Shown here piece after piece: positions 45,567-54,300 of a stretch of DNA of 64,000 nucleotides (position 1 is the first letter of the stretch; each line of letters starts with the position of its first letter). The notes under the pieces are model-generated. The model saw only the letters and a program-made list of their open reading frames with translations. It did not search any database and had not been told where the DNA came from. This DNA comes from 1-14-2-50-31-20 sp964617555 (GTDB lineage: Bacteria > Bacteroidota > Ignavibacteria > Ignavibacteriales > Melioribacteraceae), in contig CAZTYP010000029.1 of the NCBI GenBank assembly GCA_964617555.1, forward strand, positions 1 through 64,000, read 5' to 3'. Position numbers and translations under genes: made by a program.

Positions 45567-46776
45567 CATATATACGGGAGAATATCCCAACCAATTTGCC
45601 GGAGGCCCGAACAACATTATTTATAAAACTATTAAGTTTTTTAACAAATCCGGTTATAAATTTGATTTTCTCTCAAGTGATTTGTTTGCTAAAAACGTAA
45701 CTGCAGATTCTTTAGATAAATTAGATGAAAATTTATCCAAAAAGAAGAAAACGGCTTTTTTCCTTGCAAACAACTCTCAATTATATAGAAAATTCTTTGG
45801 GAGCGATTTTTATTTGCCTTATCATTTTTATAAAAAAAACAAATATTTTAAATTATTTGGAAACAAAAAAACTGAATATAACATAATTCATTGTCAAGAT
45901 TCCGTTACACTCTCTTTAATCTCTAACAATAGCTCTGCAAAAAAAATAATGACTATTCATAGTAAAGGACCTTTAAGTGATGAGTTAAGAAATACGTTTC
46001 AAAATATAAAACTAAAACAAAGGATTGATAAAAAGTTAAAAAAGATTGAACATAAAAACATTAATATGGCGGATTTAATTACTTTCCCCAGTATGGCAGC
46101 AAAAAATTATTTTGAAGAGAGTTTAAATATTTCCATACCCAAGGAAAAAATAAAAATTATTTATAACGGAATTGAATTTGATAAAATTCAAAATATTACC
46201 GGAAACGATATTCTAGAAAGATATCTAATTGATTCAAAAGGGGTTTTTACATTATTAAATATTGCGGCTCATGGTAAAGAAAAAAATATAGATATTTTGT
46301 TAAGAACCGTAAAGTTTTTGAAAGATAAGTATAAAAAAAATGTTTTGTTAATAAACGTGGGCGTTGGAAATGATACTAAGGAGTTACAAGAGTTAACAAA
46401 AAAATTAAATATTTCTGACAGCGTAAAATTCTTAGGAAAGTTGCCCAACGAAGATGTTATTAAATTACTTAAAGCAACGGATATGTTCATAATGACATCC
46501 GAAAAAGTTATTTTTGATTTGGTGGTTTTGGAAGCCCTTGCCTGCGGGGCATGCTGTGTGGTTTCCGACGAAGGCGGAAATAAAGAAATTATTAAAGATG
46601 GCGAAAACGGTTATCTTATAGATATAAATGATATTGAAGGGATTGCAAAAAAAATAATTTCAATAGACCGAAATAGAGTAAAGGGAAAAGCAATTGAAAC
46701 CGCAAGACAATTTTCAGTTCAAAAAATGGTTGACGGTTATTTTGAAATGTACGAGAGTTTATTAAATGGAGTATAA
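45547..46776 (+). CDS. Glycosyltransferase family 4 protein
   Basis: 409 residues. YTGEYPNQFAGGPNNIIYKT near the start, MTIHSKGP, LITFPSMAA, IIYNGIEFD and donor-site TSEKVIFDLVVLEALACGACCVVSDEGGNKEII (about 316-350) show a GT4 with the E-x7-E-like region (F-D-L-V-V-L-E-A-L-A). It is likely one of several transferases in the galactofuranose-linked operon. Acceptor and donor unknown. Confidence 0.85.
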   Translation: MNKILFSIYTGEYPNQFAGGPNNIIYKTIKFFNKSGYKFDFLSSDLFAKNVTADSLDKLDENLSKKKKTAFFLANNSQLYRKFFGSDFYLPYHFYKKNKYFKLFGNKKTEYNIIHCQDSVTLSLISNNSSAKKIMTIHSKGPLSDELRNTFQNIKLKQRIDKKLKKIEHKNINMADLITFPSMAAKNYFEESLNISIPKEKIKIIYNGIEFDKIQNITGNDILERYLIDSKGVFTLLNIAAHGKEKNIDILLRTVKFLKDKYKKNVLLINVGVGNDTKELQELTKKLNISDSVKFLGKLPNEDVIKLLKATDMFIMTSEKVIFDLVVLEALACGACCVVSDEGGNKEIIKDGENGYLIDINDIEGIAKKIISIDRNRVKGKAIETARQFSVQKMVDGYFEMYESLLNGV

Positions 46777-47698
46777 TGGATTGGTCTCCGTTGTAATGCC
46801 TGTGCATAACGGAGAAAAATATTTGCGAGAAGCAATAGAAAGCGTGTTAAACCAAACTTACACCAATTTTGAATTTCTGATAATTGAAAATTGCTCTACC
46901 GATTCTTCCGTTGAAATTATTAAATCGTACAACGACCATAGAATAAGATTAATAATCGAAAACAATTGCGGGCAAGTACAAGCGTATAACAGAGGGTTTA
47001 AAGAAGCAAAAGGTGAATATGTTTTTATTCATGACCACGACGACATTTCTCATCCCGAAAGATTTGAAAAACAGCTGAAAAATATGATTAAAAACAATAT
47101 TGAAATATGCGGTTCTTATTTTTCCCTTATTGATGAGAATAAAAAAATAATCGGGGAAATTGAAGTGCCGATTAAACATGATGCAATTGTAAAAGAATTA
47201 TTATATAGAAATTCAACAATATTTAATTCTTCCGTTTGTATTAATAAAAAGGTTTTTATGAGATTGGAAAATTTTAATATTAAATATTTTCCAAGTGCGG
47301 ATTACGAATTCTATTTACGGGGCGTCGGGTTATTTGTCTATGGGAATATACCGGAATTTTTATATTCGTGGCGTCAACATCCCAAACAAATTTCAAGTAG
47401 TTACATTAAAGAGGTTGCAAGCAAAACAATTGCAATTTCTTTAATGTATAAAAATAAATTTCCGGCAAATAAAATAAATACATATACAGGGTTAGTATAT
47501 TATTATAATGATAAACTGCTAAAGTCCTTCGGCTATTTTTTTATTGCATTGTTTCTGGATAAATTTACAAAAAAATTACTTCGATATTTTTTGATTGTTT
47601 GTTTTGCGGGTGTTCCTCTTAAACTGATTCGTAAATTCAATCTGGTTAATTCAAAATTGTTTTTAACATCAAAAAAGACTTTTAATAAGGTATTGTGA
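46766..47698 (+). CDS. Glycosyltransferase family 2 protein
   Basis: 310 residues; GT-A fold with SVVMPVHNGEKYLREAIESVL, EIIKSYNDHRI and a metal site in HDHDDISHPERF (about 88-99, DxD-like). A hydrophobic C-terminus near 250-280 may associate with the membrane. It overlaps the preceding GT4 by 11 nt. Confidence 0.85.
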   Translation: MEYNGLVSVVMPVHNGEKYLREAIESVLNQTYTNFEFLIIENCSTDSSVEIIKSYNDHRIRLIIENNCGQVQAYNRGFKEAKGEYVFIHDHDDISHPERFEKQLKNMIKNNIEICGSYFSLIDENKKIIGEIEVPIKHDAIVKELLYRNSTIFNSSVCINKKVFMRLENFNIKYFPSADYEFYLRGVGLFVYGNIPEFLYSWRQHPKQISSSYIKEVASKTIAISLMYKNKFPANKINTYTGLVYYYNDKLLKSFGYFFIALFLDKFTKKLLRYFLIVCFAGVPLKLIRKFNLVNSKLFLTSKKTFNKVL

Positions 47699-48792
47699 AA
47701 ATATTTTTAATTTATATTAAATCTCTTTTGGACTTTATATTACTATTAATTTCCCGAAATAATATTTCCGAAATTAAAAATGAAACAAACAATTTGCTTT
47801 TTATCAACACCGGTCAAATAGGTGATTTAGTAATATCAGCCGCTTTGTTGGAGGAAGATGAAAGATTTGACGGGTATAGTAATGTGTTCTTTTTGATACA
47901 AAAGCAATTCGAGGAACTTTATAAGGATTATAAAGGCAGAATAAAAATTATAATTATTGATATAGATGCATATAAGTATAATATAATTTACAGATTTAAG
48001 TTCAATAATTATTTAAGAAAATTAAATATTGATATAGTTTATAATTTAACTTCCATCAGACCCACATGGAACGATGCTTTGGCTTTGGGAATCGGTGCAA
48101 ATAAAACCTTTTGCTATCCAAACAATTGGTTAACATTAAAAAAAGTTTTTCCGGAAACAACAGACGCCCTCTATACGAAACAAATTGCCACGGAGTTTTT
48201 TAATGAATATGAAAAAATAAATTATGTTCTTTATCTGATTAATGCTATAGGAACAAAAGAAAAAAATAAAAGTATTGGTTCGTTAAAATATTTCCCGAAT
48301 GAAATTTTTGATATTGTTATTAATCCTTTTTCTTCGCAACAGAATAGAGATATTACTATTGATAATCTTAATGTATTAGCGAAAAAATATATTAACCGTA
48401 AAATTTTAATTCTTTGTTCAAAAGAGCAGAAAACATTGCTTGAAAATATTCGTCATTCAGATAAAATTACTTTTGCCGCAGGAAAATATAAACTGAATCA
48501 ATTATTTTCTGTAATTAATAATTCGAAAGTTTTTATAGGTGTGGATTCCGGATTAACACATATTGCCTTAACAACAAAAACAAATGTTGTTGCGGTAATT
48601 GGTAAAGGGAATTACGGGCGATATTTGCCCAAGCCGGATGATAACAATAGTGTCTATTTGTTTGAAGAGTGTGAATTTACGGGTTGTGAATGGTATTGTA
48701 AAAAAGATGATGTTTTTTGTGTAAAAAACATAACTGTTAACAAAATAATAAATGCGGTTGATAAATTTTTGATTAAATATGAAAATACTTGA
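47695..48792 (+). CDS. Glycosyltransferase family 9 (heptosyltransferase-like) protein
   Basis: 365 residues from GTG 47695. NTGQIGDLVISAALL near residues 37-51 matches the N-terminal GD motif of ADP-heptose transferases, and FIGVDSGLTHIALTTKTNVVAVIGKG (about 280-305) the donor-site motif. The acceptor is probably a lipid-linked glycan; GT9 enzymes outside LPS core may use other sugars. Cysteines cluster near the end (EFTGCEWYCKKDDVFCVKN), as seen in many GT9 proteins. Confidence 0.8.
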   Translation: MKIFLIYIKSLLDFILLLISRNNISEIKNETNNLLFINTGQIGDLVISAALLEEDERFDGYSNVFFLIQKQFEELYKDYKGRIKIIIIDIDAYKYNIIYRFKFNNYLRKLNIDIVYNLTSIRPTWNDALALGIGANKTFCYPNNWLTLKKVFPETTDALYTKQIATEFFNEYEKINYVLYLINAIGTKEKNKSIGSLKYFPNEIFDIVINPFSSQQNRDITIDNLNVLAKKYINRKILILCSKEQKTLLENIRHSDKITFAAGKYKLNQLFSVINNSKVFIGVDSGLTHIALTTKTNVVAVIGKGNYGRYLPKPDDNNSVYLFEECEFTGCEWYCKKDDVFCVKNITVNKIINAVDKFLIKYENT

Positions 48793-49852
48793 AATAACAC
48801 GGTCGTTTTATCCTTCTATTGGAGGAATGGAAAAATTTGTTGCCGACAGATTAAAAATATATAATGCTCTCGGTTACGATTATCAAGTAATAACAACAAC
48901 CCATTCCGAAAAACAATTATCCGACTCGCAAAAACTTGATAATGTTATCTATCTGCCGAGCTACACGCCTTACGAGATAGTTCCGAAATTAAATACGGCA
49001 ATAATGCAACAACAATACGATGTTATAAGCATAAATCAGACCGGATATTATTACGCTGTTCAAGCGGCTAAAGCGGCAAAAAGGAAAAATAAAAAGATTG
49101 TGCTTACGCCGCATTTCCTTTTTCATACGGATAGATTTAAAATTGTAAAAGATTTTCATTCTAAATTCATTTTGCCGGAACTGCTTAAACAAGTTGATAA
49201 GATAATTTGCTTTACCGAAGTTGAAGCGGGCTATTGGAAAAACAGTTTTCCGTTTATAGAAAATAAGATAGTAATAATTCCACACTATTTTAATCCGCCC
49301 ATTGTAAAAGGAAATATTAGCCGGAACAAATTCGGGAAATTTTTGCTTTTTCTCGGGCGAGGAGAAAAGAACAAACGGATAGATTTATTGATAAAAGCGT
49401 TTGATAAAATCAATACGGATTACGGATTAGTGCTTACCGTGGCAAAGGACGAAATATCTTCGGAATTATACGAGCTTGTTTCTCGCAATAAGAAAATAAA
49501 TTTACTCGGAAGAGTGCCGGAAGAAGAGAAACAAAATCTGCTTGCTTTCGCCTCCGCTTTAATATTACCCACGGATTACGAAGCGTTTGGAATTGTAAAC
49601 CTCGAAGCATCTTATTATTCCAAGCCCTTAATACTAACCGAGCTGTCGGTATTTAAAAATATTCTTGATGATGAAGGCGTAATCTATTTTAAAAATAATT
49701 TAAGTGATATTGAAAAAGCAATAAAATATTTTTTTGAATTGGATGAAAATAAAAAATCCGAAATGGGAAAAGTAAATTGTGATAATTTGCAAAAATTTTC
49801 ATTTGAAAAAATAACGGATAAATATTCGGATATCTTTAAGGAATTGAAATGA
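48779..49852 (+). CDS. Glycosyltransferase family 4 protein
   Basis: 357 residues. SFYPSIGGMEKFVADRL (acceptor domain), LTPHFLFHTDRFKIV, FLGRGEKNKRIDLLIKAF and PTDYEAFGIVNLEASYYSKPLILTE (about 263-287), which holds the E-x7-E donor motif. It overlaps the GT9 gene by 14 nt and the methyltransferase by 4 nt. Confidence 0.87.
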   Translation: MKILEITRSFYPSIGGMEKFVADRLKIYNALGYDYQVITTTHSEKQLSDSQKLDNVIYLPSYTPYEIVPKLNTAIMQQQYDVISINQTGYYYAVQAAKAAKRKNKKIVLTPHFLFHTDRFKIVKDFHSKFILPELLKQVDKIICFTEVEAGYWKNSFPFIENKIVIIPHYFNPPIVKGNISRNKFGKFLLFLGRGEKNKRIDLLIKAFDKINTDYGLVLTVAKDEISSELYELVSRNKKINLLGRVPEEEKQNLLAFASALILPTDYEAFGIVNLEASYYSKPLILTELSVFKNILDDEGVIYFKNNLSDIEKAIKYFFELDENKKSEMGKVNCDNLQKFSFEKITDKYSDIFKELK

Positions 49853-50556
49853 AAATAGATATTGGTGCTCCCTCGGAATACGGTGTAAGCGGAGTTGATA
49901 TAAGGATTAATAAATTGAGAGCCATACAAGAAATTCCTTATGGGGTTAATCTTGATTTGGGAACCGGAATCGGTGCCTATTATCCGGCAATTAAAAAACA
50001 TTCAAAATCTTTATATGCTTTTGACGGTGAAATATCGTATCTGAAAAATTTTTATAAAATAAATCCTGATGATAACGATAAAATTTTCATTTCCGCTACC
50101 GAAAATATTGCCGCCAAAAGCGAGTTGTTTGATGCGGTTTTTGCAATTGAAGTTTTGGAACATGTAAAAGATTTGCAACAAACCTTAAATGAAATAAACA
50201 GAATTCTTAAACCGAACGGTTTCTTTTATATTACGGTTCCCAATAAGTATTTCCCTTTGGACGGACATATGGTGCATTTCGGCAAATATTTTATTAAAGG
50301 GCGTTATGTTCCGTTTTTACCGATGTTCGATTTTATCCACGAAAAAATAGGAACCGCAAGAAGATTTGCCCCTAAGGATTTTTACAAGAATTTTGTCGAA
50401 CACGGTTTTGAAGTTGTAGGAGTTGATTATATGATGCCACCGTTCGATTATTTTAATTTCGGCAGAAAGTATATAAAAAAACTTTCCGACAGCTTGGAAA
50501 CAAGTTTTCTTAAAATTTTTTCAATGACATTAATCGTGGTTTTAAAAAAGAATTAA
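49849..50556 (+). CDS. Class I SAM-dependent methyltransferase
   Basis: 235 residues. Motif I LDLGTGIGAYYP (about 36-47), FDAVFAIEVLEHVKDL, NEINRILKPNGFFYITVPN fit the type 11 methyltransferase. In this operon it may methylate a sugar. Its 3' end overlaps the convergent WecG/TagA gene by 4 nt, leaving no room for a separate terminator. Confidence 0.8.
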   Translation: MKIDIGAPSEYGVSGVDIRINKLRAIQEIPYGVNLDLGTGIGAYYPAIKKHSKSLYAFDGEISYLKNFYKINPDDNDKIFISATENIAAKSELFDAVFAIEVLEHVKDLQQTLNEINRILKPNGFFYITVPNKYFPLDGHMVHFGKYFIKGRYVPFLPMFDFIHEKIGTARRFAPKDFYKNFVEHGFEVVGVDYMMPPFDYFNFGRKYIKKLSDSLETSFLKIFSMTLIVVLKKN

Positions 50557-51323
50557 ATGTTTTTTGAAAAGTATGTCTTGATGTAAAACGGGAGATCGTT
50601 TACAATATATCTTTTAAATAATCTTGTCGGCTCATTAAAAAGACGCCAAAGCCATTCCAGGCCCATTGATTGCAGTAATGCCGGACTTCTTTTCTTTGTT
50701 CCGGTAAAAAAATCTAAAGTAGCCCCTATGCCGATGTTAATTTTGCTGCCGAAAGAGTTCATGTTTTTATATAACCATTTTTCTTGTCTCGGACATCCCA
50801 AAGCGGCAAAAACAATGTCCGGTTTAAAATCTGTTATTTTTTCAATCACTTCCTTGTTCTCTATTTCATCTTTTTCAAATTGATAGCTCGGAGAATAACA
50901 GAATAGGTTTTGTTGTGAAATTCCGTATTGATTTATTAGGATTGTTTCGGTTTTTCTTGATACTTCGTTTGTTCCTCCTATGATGGCAATCCTCTTATCT
51001 GATTTTAGGGCTAAATCTATTAAAACGGGGAAAACATCGTTGCCGGTTATTCTCGGAATCTTTTCTTTATATTTACGTTTTATCAAACTTGTTATACCGA
51101 AACCGTCGGGTAAGTTTAGTAATGTTTGCTTACAAATATTGTTGAATTCTTTATCCTTGTTTGCAATTTTTAGAAAGTCCAAATTAAAGGTAGTTAATAA
51201 TTTTGGGGTGTTGTTTTCGGTTAACAAATCCGATAAAAACAACTTCAAATTTTCTATTGTAAGCGAATGGATAGTAATACCAAGTATTTTATACGTTCTG
51301 TAGGGTTGATTATTTGTCATCAT
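50553..51323 (-). CDS. WecB/TagA/CpsF family glycosyltransferase (GT26)
   Basis: 256 residues. LLNLPDGFGI, ITGNDVFPVLIDLA, AALGCPRQEKWLY and IGATLDFFTGTKKRSPALLQSMGLEWLWRLF are the conserved GT26 blocks. The enzyme transfers N-acetylmannosamine(uronate) or a similar sugar to undecaprenyl-linked GlcNAc. It is the only minus-strand gene of the glycan block and convergent with the methyltransferase. A second ATG one codon downstream is equally possible. Confidence 0.9.
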   Translation of the reverse strand: MMTNNQPYRTYKILGITIHSLTIENLKLFLSDLLTENNTPKLLTTFNLDFLKIANKDKEFNNICKQTLLNLPDGFGITSLIKRKYKEKIPRITGNDVFPVLIDLALKSDKRIAIIGGTNEVSRKTETILINQYGISQQNLFCYSPSYQFEKDEIENKEVIEKITDFKPDIVFAALGCPRQEKWLYKNMNSFGSKINIGIGATLDFFTGTKKRSPALLQSMGLEWLWRLFNEPTRLFKRYIVNDLPFYIKTYFSKNI

Positions 51324-51377
51324 TTGTTGATAAAAATAATTATCTTAAAAGTTAAATTTAACATTATTTGGGTGAAT

Positions 51378-54300
51378 ATGACTAAGAAAATTTTAATATC
51401 AATTTTATTTTTGTATTCAATTTTGTTAGGTAAAGCAAAAGTTGAAAATGAAATTATTGAAGGGAATAAATTAAAATTAACTTTTACCTCGTCACTCATT
51501 TATTCATTAGAAAAAAAAGGGAATAAATCGTTTTTTGTTATTCCTGATTTTCAAGATGAAAGTGCCCCCGGAGATGTTAGTTTGCCGTCAAACGAAATTT
51601 TCATTTCGCTACCATATTTAACACAACCAAAAGTAAGTTTTAAAATTCATACAAAGAAAAGAATCTCCGCTATTCCGAAATTTAACGATAAAGTTGAATT
51701 AATGGACGGTGAATTAATCTATTCCAAACCGGACAATTTAAAAAACAGTAAAAAGGAACATTTTAAAATAAAAGGTTATTTGTGGATAGGAAACAGTTAT
51801 TGTATGCAAGTGGAATTTACTCCCGCAATTTTTAACGCCACAGATAATATTATAGAATTGGTAGATAACTTTGAAATAGAATTAATTTTTGATAAAAATA
51901 TTTTTTCCGACGGGAAATTAAAAAAACAGTCGGACAAAAAAAGTATTATTGCAAATACTAATTTTACTTTGAACAATATTAAACAAAAATTTCCCATAGC
52001 TGCAAGTGATACGTGGATTGATTATTCTAAAGATTATGTAAAAATAGGGACTGCGCGCGACGGAATTTACAGAATAACAAAATCCGATTTGGAAAACCTC
52101 GGCGTTAATGTTTCGGCTCTTAATCCCAAATCTTTTAAATTATTCCTTAAAGGAGAAGAACTTCCGATTTTTGTTGAAGGTGAAAGTGACTTATCTTTTG
52201 ATTCAAACGATTATTTGGAATTTGTAGGTATTCGCAATATGGGCGGGCATCACAGAGAACTTAGCGGTTATGACCTACCTTATAACGAGTACTTGGGGCG
52301 TTATACGGATACAACTGTTTATTGGCTTACATGGGGAGGTGATAACGGAAAGCGTGTGAAAATTTTGGCCGGCAATGAACTTACTTCTTCAGATACATTG
52401 GAGTATTATTCCCAAATTGAGCATTACGAAAAAAACAATTGGTTTGATTTTTCGTGTGGCAGTCAAGTCCGCAGAGAATCCCCATTTTGGATTGAAAATA
52501 AAACATGGGTGGAAGGTGTTTTGCGCGGCGGAAAAAAAGTCAGCAAAAATTTTGTTTTAAGCAACATTTATCCGAATAAAACCGCAACAATACTTGCAAA
52601 ATTACAAGATTATGCCGCTAACCTTAGTAACAAAGCACATCTGCTGGCAATAGGAATAAATAACGACGGAAATTATTATGATTCAACTTATGTAAATAAG
52701 TATGATAAAATTGTATTATCGGCAAACATAAACCCCAGCTCACTTAAAGAAGGTAAGAATAGTTTACAAGTTTATTCGTTTGTTACCGATGCATCGTTAA
52801 ATGCATGTGCAACAGATTGGTACGAAATTGAATACCCGCGCTATTTAAAACCTGTTAACGATTCATTAAACTTTACTTTCCCTTTTCTTTCTGCCGAGGA
52901 GATAAAAGTAATAAAACTGCAAGATGTAAGTACAAATAATTTTGTTATTTGGAAATACGGGAACAATTATAAAAAATACTTGCCTTCTAAAATTAATGGT
53001 AATATCCTTATTGCCGATACTCTTTCGGCAACTTCCAAATTTTGTTTTGTTGATAAAGTGAAAATCAAAACGCCCAAACTTTATTATATAAAAAAATTCA
53101 TTAATCTTAGAAGTTCCGAAAACCAAGCGGATTATATAGCCGTAACACATAAAAAATTTAAAAACGAAACCGAAAAATATTGTCGATTTATTTCCTCCAA
53201 TTATAATATTGTAACTAAAGTTGTTGATATTAATGATATTTATGATGAATACGGTTACGGATTTTTTAATCCCGAAGTGATAAAAGATTTTCTTAAATCG
53301 ACTCATAATAATTGGAAAATGCCAAAACCTCAAAGTGTTGTTTTAATAGGTGGTGCCACTTATGATTATTACGGCAACAAATATAAAAATTTCAGTTCTG
53401 TGAAAAATCGTGTGCTTAATTATGTTCCTTCCTTTGGGGCACCCGTTAGTGATAATTGGTTTGTTACCTGGGATACAACCGGAGCCTACGTTCCTCAAAT
53501 GAATATCGGAAGAATACCTGTTACTACCAATGAAGAATTTGTCTGGTATTTTGATAAACACAAAGATTATGTTTCTCAGGCGTATGATGATTGGAATAAA
53601 AAGTATTTGTTTTTTTCCGGAGGGAACGAAAATAAGCCTGCCGAATTAAATTCTATGAGGCAATCTAATCAATATGTTGTTGATAATTATGTAATTCCGA
53701 AACCGATAAGCGGAAAAGCGGTTCACTTTTATAAAACTCTTGAACCTCCTACGAACTTTGGTCCATATACACATGAATTTATTCAAAATACAATTAATGA
53801 AGGGGCTGTCTTTATTTCCTACCTCGGACATAGCGGCACACAAACTTGGGATAATTCCATTACAAATCCGGCACAATTAAAAAATAATATTGGTCGCTAT
53901 CCCATTGTTTCCGATTTCGGGTGTTCAACCGGACGTTTTGCCGAACCTGATGTAACATCCTTTTCGGAATTATTTACTGTAGGAAGTGACGGGCAAGCAT
54001 TGGGCTATATTGGAAATGCTTCGCTCGGTTTTACAACAACATCTCTTTTAATGCCGAAATTATTTTATAAAAAAATTCTGAAAGAGAGCATCCACACCGT
54101 TAGTCTTGCACATAAAGAAGCAAAACTGGAAATGCTTCAAAAATACGGTTCAGTGGGAATTTATAAATTATTTGCTTTAACAAATACATTTATAGGAGAC
54201 CCTGTGCTCGCTTTACCTGTACCGACCAAACCAAATTTTGTTGTAAAAGAAGAAGGAATAGAGACAGAATCGGAATTATTAACAGATATTATGGATAGCA

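Noticed and set aside
51267..51377. Upstream in-frame start for the C25 peptidase
   Set aside because: It would add 37 residues in front of a good signal peptide and overlap the start of the minus-strand WecG gene; the ATG at 51378 is clearly better.
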